Assembly: GCA_022451925.1 (NCBI GenBank)
Contig: JAKUNL010000002.1
Coordinates: 34,858-98,857, forward strand
DNA: 64,000 bases
From: Dehalococcoidia bacterium
Lineage (GTDB): Bacteria; Chloroflexota; Dehalococcoidia; Lucifugimonadales; UBA3495
Direction: 5' to 3'
Shown here: positions 29,681-38,353 of the stretch, one piece after another
Numbering within the stretch: position 1 is the stretch's first letter
How the letters are laid out: the number at the start of each line of letters is the position of its first letter
Program-made: the position numbers and the translations under genes
The notes under the pieces: model-generated
Seen by the model: the letters and a program-made list of their open reading frames with translations, nothing else
Told to the model about the DNA's origin: nothing
Database searches by the model: none

Positions 29681-30592
29681 ATGGCGTCTCATTCCCTTGG
29701 GCTTTCTTTGTACCAAGCCGCACGAAAGATGGGAGTGCCTTTCACAGACGAAAATGAACCCTTAGACCGAACGGTTAATGCCAACGGTTTAAATTTTCAT
29801 TACCTTGAGTGGGGCGACCCTTCCAAACCTACATTGGTAATGTTTCACGGTGTCTCTCAGCAGGCCCACAGTTGGGATTTTATTAGCTTGAACTTATCTC
29901 CTGATTACCATGTTATTGCCGTTGATCAGCGAGGTCACGGTGATACCGATTGGGCCGACGACGGGAATTATTCCTTAGATTCCATGCAGGACGATATGGA
30001 CGGTGTGATCGAAGGTTTGGGACTAGATGATTTCAACCTAATGGGCCATTCAATGGGTGGACGCAATAGCTTCATATGGGCGTCGCGACACCCGAAGACC
30101 TTGCGATCCCTGACTATCGTTGATACTGGTCCTGAAACTCAACGTAGGGGACAAGACCGCATCCGAAATTTCCGTGAACTTCCTAATAACCTGGATAGCT
30201 TCCAAGAGTTCGCAGATCGCATCAAGGAATATACCGGACGGACCGAAGAACAGGTTCTTGGGGCGCTAAAATATAGCATCCGCCAGACCTCTGATGGGAA
30301 ATGGTCTTGGAAGTGGGATCCGGCTACCAAGAATCGAGGTCGGAGCGGCGGTGACCCTAACTGGCCCACAGAGAAGCTGTGGGAGTGCGTTCAGGCAATC
30401 GACTGCCCATCTTTGGTGCTGCGCGGTGACCGGAGTGACATCTTTGCTGAAGAAACTATGGTCAAGATGGGTGAGGTCATGTTTGACTGCACCACTGAGA
30501 CTATTTCGAACGCCGGTCATTTGGTCCAGGGTGACAACCCGGTGGACTTCATAGCCGCAGCACGTGGTTTGTTATCTAGGGTGAACGGTTAA
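29681..30592 (+). CDS. alpha/beta-fold hydrolase
   Basis: LVMFHGVSQQAHSW...VIAVDQRGHGDTDW...LMGHSMGGRNSF nucleophile elbow. Confidence 0.92.
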   Translation: MASHSLGLSLYQAARKMGVPFTDENEPLDRTVNANGLNFHYLEWGDPSKPTLVMFHGVSQQAHSWDFISLNLSPDYHVIAVDQRGHGDTDWADDGNYSLDSMQDDMDGVIEGLGLDDFNLMGHSMGGRNSFIWASRHPKTLRSLTIVDTGPETQRRGQDRIRNFRELPNNLDSFQEFADRIKEYTGRTEEQVLGALKYSIRQTSDGKWSWKWDPATKNRGRSGGDPNWPTEKLWECVQAIDCPSLVLRGDRSDIFAEETMVKMGEVMFDCTTETISNAGHLVQGDNPVDFIAAARGLLSRVNG

Positions 30593-30621
30593 CTTACTCA
30601 CCCCAGGTTTCATCTGGAATC

Positions 30622-31860
30622 TTAATTGACATCAATGAGCCTGGGGATCAGATCTCCTAGTCCAAACCCGACTCCAGCAGATATTGCTCCAATCACCAAT
30701 ATCTCCATTCCCTGTAGGAACGGCGAACGCTGTACCAATCGGCCTTTGCCCACCCCCAGAATGAACAGCCCAGCAAGCGCTGCTGAAATTGAAATTGTGA
30801 TAGCCAGCCCTCCCTCTAAGAAGAAGTGGGGTAATATAGGCAGGATAGCTCCTAAGATGAACGCAACACCCATCGTAAAGGCGTCTTTTATTGGGTTGGT
30901 CGTGTCATCAGGGCTGATGCCAAGTTCTTTCTCTACCAACGTGCGAAGCCACAATTCCTTGTCTTGGGAGATTTCGTCAGCAAGGTGCCTGGCTTCTTGG
31001 TAGGTCTTGCCTTCTCGTTGGTAGAGAACCACTAATTCGGCCAATTCCTCGGCAGGACTCTCCTCTAGTTCTTGGGCCTCCCTCTCAATTTCGGCTCGCT
31101 GGACATCCTGTTCTGCCCTAGAACCCAAGAATGCTCCGGTGGCCATTGATAACATACCTGGGAGTGCGGCTGCTAGCCCTGCCACTAGCACTGTGGCTTG
31201 GTTCTCCACTGCTACCGCTACACCAGTGACCAATGCTACGGTGCTGAGGAGTCCATCTTGGGCGCCAAATACCACTTCGCGCAAGCGGCCCATCCTGGCA
31301 ACACGCCAACGCTCCCGGTCTATCTCCGTTGCCGCGCTCACATAGTCTGCCATGGTCATGCCATCTGTCTCGACGGTTAGCGCGCTGCCTGGAGCTGCTT
31401 CTGGGGTTGATGTTGGTGCTGATACCGGTTGAACGTTTGCGGCGGCAATAGCCGCTGTTTTAGCCTCTAGTAAATCAAGGGCGTTGGTGAACACCTCTAG
31501 GTGGTGGCGTTCCCTGTCCATAGCTAAGGCGAACGAGTCAGCAGCATCCTGGCGGCCTTCGTCTAAGGCATCCTGGATCATTTTGGGGTACATGGTGCTA
31601 TATTCTTTGGACTCTCCTTCGGTGACCGTTCGTAGATTGATAACGGTGGTGTCCAGTGCGCCCGAAACTCTAAGGTGGTTCATGCCGTGGATGGTTTCTG
31701 CTCCGGCTACCTCTTGAAATACCTGGGCGACCTCTGGGTGCCCTTCTTCCAGGGCTCTATGGGCGTAGGCGTTGTATTTCAAATGGGCCAAAGCCTCTGA
31801 TACTATGGCCGACCAAAGGTTTCGTTCCGTCTTTGTCATCGACGGAGATTCTGAAGCCAT
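30622..31860 (-). CDS. rubrerythrin/ferritin-like domain fused to VIT1/CCC1-type iron/manganese transporter (MbfA-like)
   Basis: N-terminal SEALAHLKYNAYAHRALEEGHPEVAQVFQEVAGAETIHGMNHL...DRERHHLEVF; C-terminal VVFGAQDGLLSTVALVTGVAVA...MLSMATGAFLGSRAEQDV VIT signature. Confidence 0.88.
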   Translation of the reverse strand: MASESPSMTKTERNLWSAIVSEALAHLKYNAYAHRALEEGHPEVAQVFQEVAGAETIHGMNHLRVSGALDTTVINLRTVTEGESKEYSTMYPKMIQDALDEGRQDAADSFALAMDRERHHLEVFTNALDLLEAKTAAIAAANVQPVSAPTSTPEAAPGSALTVETDGMTMADYVSAATEIDRERWRVARMGRLREVVFGAQDGLLSTVALVTGVAVAVENQATVLVAGLAAALPGMLSMATGAFLGSRAEQDVQRAEIEREAQELEESPAEELAELVVLYQREGKTYQEARHLADEISQDKELWLRTLVEKELGISPDDTTNPIKDAFTMGVAFILGAILPILPHFFLEGGLAITISISAALAGLFILGVGKGRLVQRSPFLQGMEILVIGAISAGVGFGLGDLIPRLIDVN

Positions 31861-32097
31861 GATTGGTGTCCTTATTGGTGTTTGTGATACCGCCGTTTGA
31901 CGGTTAATAAAGGCCGGAGAGCAGACGTGATTAGTCTCGGATCGGAGACCATCTTAATCGTAATCATTGGGTACCGATGTATATCTTAGCAGGTGAGGGG
32001 CTGGGGTGGGGTGGGCTCGGCTGGGTGGTTTAGGTTTTATGGTTTGTGTCCGGAAGGGCCCTACAGGTTTAGGTGCACCGTTTGAATTCCAGACTAT

Positions 32098-32535
32098 CTA
32101 GGCTGATTGGGAGGCGTGGTGAGCTATCATCCGCCAGCCATCTTCACGCCTGGCGAATATGTTGGTGGCAAATGTGCTGAAATTTGAGGCTGTTCCAGCA
32201 ACTACACTTGTTATACCTTCAACGCAGGTGACGCTACCGAATTCGCCCTGGACAACTATGTTCAGATAACGGACTTGGAACTGCATGAGATTGGCGTTCT
32301 GGAATATCCGGTCCCAACTCATGCGCACAGCTTCCCAGCCAATCAATGGCGTCCATCCCGGGTGAACGCAGACGACCCGTATCGAGTCCTCCCATACGTT
32401 GTCCATGACAGATATATCTAGGTCGGAAAAAGCGTCATAAAACCGCTGGTTAACGGCCTTTAATTCTTCAACGATCTCAGGGCCAGGTTCCGGTAACATC
32501 ACTATTCCTTGGTTCAGGCAGCTTGGTTGGCCCAA
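32098..32535 (-). CDS. SnoaL-like / nuclear transport factor 2-fold protein
   Basis: RFYDAFSDLDISVMDNVWEDSIRVVCVHPGWTPLIGWEAVRMSWDRIF...FATNIFARREDGWRMIAHHAS. Confidence 0.85.
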   Translation of the reverse strand: MGQPSCLNQGIVMLPEPGPEIVEELKAVNQRFYDAFSDLDISVMDNVWEDSIRVVCVHPGWTPLIGWEAVRMSWDRIFQNANLMQFQVRYLNIVVQGEFGSVTCVEGITSVVAGTASNFSTFATNIFARREDGWRMIAHHASQSA

Positions 32536-32599
32536 ATCCCTAGGCCAGATCTTAGTCAGTGGGCCCGGTCCGATTAAGGCCTCAAGTCTCCTGTGTGGC

Positions 32600-33220
32600 C
32601 TAGTGCATCGGAGAGAAGGCCGAAGGGACCATGATCTTATTTTCTTGGCTAATCAAGAACTCTCGAGTGGGCGGCGGCCAAGTGGGAGTCTTGCTGGCTT
32701 CGGCGCGTACGTTCTTCCGCTGATCTAGGTCGTCGTAGGCCCAGATGTGTACCCACTTGTTCAATCCTCCAGTATCGGTATGCATGGCGGCGACCAACGG
32801 TGAGAACTCCTCGCGAGCGGGGACGGCGTCCGCCCAGATGTCGATTACCTTGTTGATGCTTCCGACCTTGTAGGTATATGAGCGCATCTCGTAGAGGGCT
32901 CCCAAGGCTTGGTCTCCGCCAAGAGGGCGCATGAACGGTGCAGGGATGAAGATCTCTGAATTCATGCTGACATACATATCCGGGTCGTTCTTCGGCGGCC
33001 AGTTGGGGTCTTTACCAGCCTCCTCGCGGATGCTGTTGCGTTCCTCTACGCTCTCGTAGGGCCATACGTGGATAACCTGGTTCAAAGGGCCAATCTCGGT
33101 GTGCCAGAAGGCCCCTAACTTGGAGTACTTCTCACGGTGGGGTAGTGCTGCGGCAAAATTTTCTTCAAATGTGGCCACGCTGCCGGGTTTCAGGGTATAG
33201 GTACGCACTTCGTAAATCAT
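32600..33220 (-). CDS. NIPSNAP-family protein with two internal repeats
   Basis: MIYEVRTYTLKPGSVATFEENF...VIHVWPYESVEERNSIREEAGKDPNWPP, repeated as LYEMRSYTYKVGSINKVIDIW...WVHIWAYDDLDQRKNVRAEASKTPTWPP. Confidence 0.88.
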   Translation of the reverse strand: MIYEVRTYTLKPGSVATFEENFAAALPHREKYSKLGAFWHTEIGPLNQVIHVWPYESVEERNSIREEAGKDPNWPPKNDPDMYVSMNSEIFIPAPFMRPLGGDQALGALYEMRSYTYKVGSINKVIDIWADAVPAREEFSPLVAAMHTDTGGLNKWVHIWAYDDLDQRKNVRAEASKTPTWPPPTREFLISQENKIMVPSAFSPMH

Positions 33221-33355
33221 GGCGACTCCTATTTGGGACTAGTTGCATACTGCACACCCTACCAGGCCTTTTTAAGTACAAATCAGGCTTAATTACAGAC
33301 GGGTTTGAAGTACTGCGACAGTGTAGCAAAACTGATTTGTCTGGGCAAACGGGTT

Positions 33356-34156
33356 CTACCGGTCAGACTGCATGATGACTATTTTGTCACAGTATTTTTC
33401 GGCTAACTGCAACAATGGCTGATGCGATTCGGAAGGGCTACCGATAGTACAGACCACATTCCATAATCCTGCCCGAGCGTCTCGGCCCATTCGGGATATG
33501 ATTTCAACGTTTCTGTTACCGTCTAGCAATTGCTCGACACCGCTGGCGAAATTTCTCACCGCGTTGAGGGCATCGTAGTTACCCGCGACATTGTCCGCAT
33601 ATTTCAGTAACCCGATGGCTGAAGGACTTATTTTAGTGGGATCGGTCGGATCCAAGACGATGAAGGTCACGGCCCGTTCTTTGGCAGTAAATTCAGATAT
33701 GTATTTTCGCGTTTCCACGATTTGACGGGCGTGTGTGGCCTCATGTACTGATGATCGTTCAAGGAGTTCAAGCAGAGTGAGTCCGGGGTAGTTGTATTCG
33801 GGATTATAAGGAGTAGTGGGTTGGTTCATTCGCTCTTCAGTTAAATTAGCAACCACCGTGCGGAGCCGTCGGTGAGTCTCATCTAGGCGTGAGATGTCTT
33901 CTCTAAGTTTATTTTCGCGGTTATCAAATGCAGGGAACATGTCGATTTCGCCTGATGCAATCTTCTCTAACATGTCTACATAGTCCTCAATATCGAGGTG
34001 CTTTAAGACTTCCCAAACGGACCATCTGGAACCCAAAAATGCTTCGTCTGGGTCGAGTCCTCTCAAGGACTTGTGCAAAGCTTGGTGTGATTCATCCAGT
34101 TGTTCTAGCACACGGTCTCGGCGCTGTAGCAGTGTTAATTGTTTTTCCGTCGCCAT
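33356..34156 (-). CDS. DinB-like helical domain fused to a C-terminal domain of unknown function
   Basis: DinB-like N-terminal part (RWSVWEVLKHLDIEDY...TLLELLERSSVHEATHARQI); about 110-aa C-terminal VTFIVLDPTDPTKISPSAIGLLKYAD... not recognised. Confidence 0.6.
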   Translation of the reverse strand: MATEKQLTLLQRRDRVLEQLDESHQALHKSLRGLDPDEAFLGSRWSVWEVLKHLDIEDYVDMLEKIASGEIDMFPAFDNRENKLREDISRLDETHRRLRTVVANLTEERMNQPTTPYNPEYNYPGLTLLELLERSSVHEATHARQIVETRKYISEFTAKERAVTFIVLDPTDPTKISPSAIGLLKYADNVAGNYDALNAVRNFASGVEQLLDGNRNVEIISRMGRDARAGLWNVVCTIGSPSESHQPLLQLAEKYCDKIVIMQSDR

Positions 34157-34194
34157 TGGATTCTCCCTGGGATTCTAAATGATGAGGCCATTCT

Positions 34195-35007
34195 ATGCCT
34201 GGCACGCCTTCGGTGAAAGATGTAGCAGTGGTACAATTTCCATCGATCGGAATGACTGAAGTAAGAAATATAACAGCTACACCCGCGGCCGGTCTAAACG
34301 GGGACTGGATTACCAAGGAAAGGCTGCGTAATTTGTTAAATGTCCGAATGCCTCGGGAAGGCGAGGTCAGTTCGTCCATCTACTTGCGCCCAGGCGAAAC
34401 ATCGGGGTCTGACATGTGGAACGAGCGAATCTCAAGATTAAACGGTTTGCCTGAGGGCAATGGATGCGGGCTGGTGGGCCTTCGTGCCGGTGTCCGAACA
34501 TTGATTATAGCGCCACCCTTTCCGGTGTTGGAAAGCGGCCTGTACCCCACTTGGAACGATGAACCATTGGGGAGGTTGTTAGAGGCAGAACGTACCATCG
34601 GTGTGGTCTTGGTACGCCTGGGTCGTTACTCGGTAGCAGTCTACCGCGGCTCAGACCTAGAAAGTTCTAAGACTGACTCACGATATGTAAAAGGGAAGCA
34701 TCATGCTGGCGGTACCTCACAACTGCGTTACACCCGGATCAGGGAAGGGCAGATGCGGCGGCTTTACGTCAAGGTCTGCGAGTCCATACGCTCCCAATTT
34801 GAACCTGTCTCCAGCGAACTGGATCATGTGATATTGGGAGGCGAAAAATTCACATTGAATGGGTTTTTGAAGGTCTGTCCCCGGCTAAACGATTATAGAG
34901 ATATCCTTCTTAATAGAAGATTAAACATACGTGACCCTAAGCGAGACACCCTTTTTGATCTTGGCAGTACCATCTATGAAAGCAGAGTCTGGGGTTTAGA
35001 TTGGTAG
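34195..35007 (+). CDS. VLRF1-type (Vms1/ANKZF1-like, acVLRF1) peptidyl-tRNA release factor family protein
   Basis: TIGVVLVRLGRYSVAVYRGSDLESSKTDSRYVKGKHHAGGTSQLRYTRIREGQMRRLYVKVCESI, matching the VLRF1 core with a GGxSQ(x)R motif in place of eukaryotic GTAQ; C-terminal ILGGEKFTLNGFLKVCPRLNDY. Confidence 0.8.
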   Translation: MPGTPSVKDVAVVQFPSIGMTEVRNITATPAAGLNGDWITKERLRNLLNVRMPREGEVSSSIYLRPGETSGSDMWNERISRLNGLPEGNGCGLVGLRAGVRTLIIAPPFPVLESGLYPTWNDEPLGRLLEAERTIGVVLVRLGRYSVAVYRGSDLESSKTDSRYVKGKHHAGGTSQLRYTRIREGQMRRLYVKVCESIRSQFEPVSSELDHVILGGEKFTLNGFLKVCPRLNDYRDILLNRRLNIRDPKRDTLFDLGSTIYESRVWGLDW

Positions 35008-35010
35008 ATA

Positions 35011-37503
35011 TTGAGTGACACTGAATTGGGAATGCACAATTTTCAGCGATTTGGGCCTAAGCCGACGACCCGCCGGCGGAACGATAACTTAGGCGGATTT
35101 AATCTCGGCGGCAGGTTGTTGGAATTCGACAAGGTTCGTGAGCAGTTGGTCAGCCACGCCCATACCGTAGTGGGAGCCGAGCGCGCCCGCGCTATGGAAC
35201 CAACGTGCGACCTGTTGGAAATCGCAACCAGGCAACAAGAGACCTCCGAAGCTCGTCAGTATCTGGATGACGGCGGCGGACTGGAATTTGGCCCTGACCA
35301 GGATTTTAGGGAGATTCTCCAACGCGCATTACTTGGTGGATTGCTGCGCGGCGACGAGTTGTTTGCCGTTAGGGAGTTGCTCCGAGCTGCACGTTTCAAT
35401 CGCACAGAGCTAGGACGCCACGAAGAGATTCCTTTGTTATCCAGTGTTGCGGAAAACATACCGGAGTTAGGAGATTTGGAACGTGCTATTTCCGGTTCTA
35501 TTAGCTCCAACGGTGAAGTGTTGGATAATGCCAGCCCTGTGTTGCACAACCTCCGGCAGGACGCACGCAATGCACAGAACCGTCTAAACGACATCATGGA
35601 TCGTAACCTGCGTCGTCTTCAGAGATCGGACGTGCTGCAAGAGGCAATCATAACGCAACGCAATGGCCGGATGGTGCTGCTGATCAAAGCGGAGATGCGC
35701 TATCGTGTCCCAGGTATTGTTCATGACGTTTCCGACAGCGGAGCGACGGTGTTTGTGGAACCTATGCCAGCTATCGACATGGGCAACCGCTGGCGCGAAG
35801 CTCGTCTGGCTGAGGACCGAGAAGTGGAACGGGTGTTGCGCCAGTTGTCTGGTATGGTCGGCCTGTCAGGTGAAGACCTTATGCTGACTTTAGACCAGAT
35901 GGCACGACTCGATTTAGACATTGCCAAAGCCCGGTACTCAAAGCAGATAAACGCAGTTGCACCGTGGGTGTCTGAACAAGCCGTACAAGACAGAAGTCTG
36001 AGATTGGTTCGGGCCAGGCATCCCCTGCTGACTGGCACAGTGGTTCCCGTCAGCATCGACTTGGATCGAGACCAGGAAGTGCTGCTCATTACCGGACCTA
36101 ACGCGGGTGGAAAGACTGTCACGTTAAAGACTGTGGGGCTACTGGCGATGATGGCTCAGGCTGGCATGCACGTTCCTGCGGATGAAGCTCATTTCCCAAT
36201 ATTTGACGGCATTTACGCCGATATAGGTGATCAGCAAAGTATCTCGGAATCGCTTTCCACATTCACCTCCCATATCACCAACGTTAAGGGAATCATGTCC
36301 CGAGCTACGGTGGATTCATTGGTTTTGGTGGACGAACTTGGCACCAGTACCGATCCGGAAGAGGGCTCAGCACTCGCCAGTGCAGTGCTCCGGTATTTCC
36401 AAAATATCGGGTCTTTCGTGGTTGGCACCACCCATCATCGGGGTGTTGCCAGGTTTGTGCAGGACCAGCCAGGTATGGTGAATGCAAGTGTAGATCTAGA
36501 CCCAACATCTTTGAACCCAACCTACCACGTTACCTTAGGTCTTCCAGGCCGTAGTTATGCCCTTACAATCGCAGCGCGTCTGGGCGTACCGCAGGAAGTC
36601 ATCGACGACGCGCGCACTAGCATATCTCCGGTGGAACAGGCTACCGAAGGGCTCTTACAGGAGTTACAGCAAGAACGACGAGTGGTCGAGGAATTGCGGC
36701 AGGAAGCTGAACTTGCGAGAACCGAATCAGTACGAATGCAGCGGGAACTTGACGCCCAATTGGCGGACGTGGAATTGGCCAAGGCGAACTTGGTTGAGGA
36801 GTCTCGTCAAGAATTACAGGATCGCATCTCTGGAATATTGGACCGTTTGGCCAAGGCCGAACGTTCCTTGGAAGCAGCAGAATTAAAACAGGATTCCGAG
36901 GCACAGGCTAGGTCTGCCGCCAGATCTGAAATCGGGTCTCGGCAGCAGATGCAGGCCCACCGCGACGAGGTCAGAGAAGTGCAACGGGCGTTGGACTCAG
37001 CATCGTGGTCTCCAATCGAAGTTGAAAGAACACCTTGGCAGCAGACCCTCAAAGAAGGAGACAGGGTCTATATCAGGGGCATTGCCCAACCGGTTGAAGT
37101 GATTTCCCCGCCTGATAGCCAGGAAAGAATCGAGGTGCTACTGGGCACCATGCGGGCCAAGATTCCGCTGTACCAATTGGAACGTAAGGCAGACGTAGAC
37201 CCGACTGCTGCCTCCCAGGGTGTTTATTTGAACAGCTTGTCCAACCGACCGTCACGGCGTGGTTTGAATACCGAAGTGGACCTTCGCGGTCTTCGGGTGG
37301 ACGAGGCTCTCAGTAGAGTTGACGAAGTTTTGAATGACGCTTCACTAGGTGGTGCCAGTTCGGTACGTTTGATTCACGGAAAAGGCACTTGGGCCCTTCG
37401 CACGGCCATAAGAGAATATCTCAATGGCCACCCACTAGTACTTGCGGCTGAAGATGGTGAAGGCGCAGGCGGTGATGGCATTACCGTAGCTGAGTTGGAA
37501 TAA
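35011..37503 (+). CDS. mutS2: endonuclease/ribosome-splitting ATPase MutS2 with C-terminal SMR domain (TTG start)
   Basis: Walker A ITGPNAGGKTVTLKTVGLLAMMAQAG; Walker B VLVDELGTSTDPEEGSALASAVL; SMR EVDLRGLRVDEAL...VRLIHGKGTWALRTAIREYL. Confidence 0.96.
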   Translation: MSDTELGMHNFQRFGPKPTTRRRNDNLGGFNLGGRLLEFDKVREQLVSHAHTVVGAERARAMEPTCDLLEIATRQQETSEARQYLDDGGGLEFGPDQDFREILQRALLGGLLRGDELFAVRELLRAARFNRTELGRHEEIPLLSSVAENIPELGDLERAISGSISSNGEVLDNASPVLHNLRQDARNAQNRLNDIMDRNLRRLQRSDVLQEAIITQRNGRMVLLIKAEMRYRVPGIVHDVSDSGATVFVEPMPAIDMGNRWREARLAEDREVERVLRQLSGMVGLSGEDLMLTLDQMARLDLDIAKARYSKQINAVAPWVSEQAVQDRSLRLVRARHPLLTGTVVPVSIDLDRDQEVLLITGPNAGGKTVTLKTVGLLAMMAQAGMHVPADEAHFPIFDGIYADIGDQQSISESLSTFTSHITNVKGIMSRATVDSLVLVDELGTSTDPEEGSALASAVLRYFQNIGSFVVGTTHHRGVARFVQDQPGMVNASVDLDPTSLNPTYHVTLGLPGRSYALTIAARLGVPQEVIDDARTSISPVEQATEGLLQELQQERRVVEELRQEAELARTESVRMQRELDAQLADVELAKANLVEESRQELQDRISGILDRLAKAERSLEAAELKQDSEAQARSAARSEIGSRQQMQAHRDEVREVQRALDSASWSPIEVERTPWQQTLKEGDRVYIRGIAQPVEVISPPDSQERIEVLLGTMRAKIPLYQLERKADVDPTAASQGVYLNSLSNRPSRRGLNTEVDLRGLRVDEALSRVDEVLNDASLGGASSVRLIHGKGTWALRTAIREYLNGHPLVLAAEDGEGAGGDGITVAELE

Positions 37504-37510
37504 GCAGTCC

Positions 37511-38350
37511 CTATTTGCCCTGGAACCGGGCTTGGCGTCGTTCTGAGAATGCCTTTATCCCCTCTTGGAAATCAGCCGATATCCCACTGTTTGCAAGAGC
37601 TTTCGTTTCAGCGTCAAGTTGGTCAGCGATGCTGTTATCCCAAGACTGGTCAAATAATGCTTTAACTTTCCCGTAGGCTAGGGTCGGACCTTGGGCCAGC
37701 CGAACGGCGGTCTCCATGGCGTGCCGATGCAATTGGTCATCTGCTACGACCTGATTGACCAGTCCCATTTCTAAGGCCATTTCCGAGCCGATGGGTTGAC
37801 TAGCCAAGTATATCTCCATTGCTTTCCCGGAACCAACAAGCCTAGGTAGTAGATAGGTTGAGCCGCCGTCGGCTGTGGCGCCGATATTTGCATATGCCAT
37901 TAAGAATCTAGCGCTCTGAGCTGCGTATCTGATGTCACAGCCTAAAGTCAGGCTGAACCCTGCTCCCGCTGCTACCCCATTTACCGCTCCTACCACCGGC
38001 TTCTCTAGATTTCGCAGGCCTAAAACGACTTTGGTGTGCAGAGCATCGGCCATGGAATTAATGTATTGGTGCAGAGCATCTGGCCCATCATTTTCGAGTG
38101 TTTCAACAAAAGCTTTTACATCGGCCCCTGAACAGAACGCAGGGCCGCTGCCAGTGAGCATTACCGCGCGAACGTCGTATCTGTTGCAGGCTTTGATGGC
38201 CTCTCCCATTTCGTCGACCATGTCCGGAGTCAGGGCGTTTCGAGATTCAGGACGGTCCATGGTGATGATGCCGACGCCGTCCATTACTTCCAATTTGATG
38301 TTTGTTTCGGCCATGTGTCTGCTCCTTTTTGGTGCTTGGTCGTCGACCAA
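37511..38350 (-). CDS. enoyl-CoA hydratase/isomerase family protein
   Basis: GIITMDRPESRNALTPDMVDEMGEAI...GSGPAFCSGADVKAF...KPVVGAVNGVAAGAGFSLTLGCDIRYAA. Confidence 0.94.
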   Translation of the reverse strand: MVDDQAPKRSRHMAETNIKLEVMDGVGIITMDRPESRNALTPDMVDEMGEAIKACNRYDVRAVMLTGSGPAFCSGADVKAFVETLENDGPDALHQYINSMADALHTKVVLGLRNLEKPVVGAVNGVAAGAGFSLTLGCDIRYAAQSARFLMAYANIGATADGGSTYLLPRLVGSGKAMEIYLASQPIGSEMALEMGLVNQVVADDQLHRHAMETAVRLAQGPTLAYGKVKALFDQSWDNSIADQLDAETKALANSGISADFQEGIKAFSERRQARFQGK

Positions 38351-38353
38351 GAG

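Noticed and set aside
35089-37255. Numerous antisense/alternate-frame ORFs inside mutS2 and similar ones inside coxL, lysS, ilvD and others
   Set aside because: They lie inside strongly supported coding regions and show no family motifs or separate spacing/RBS logic.
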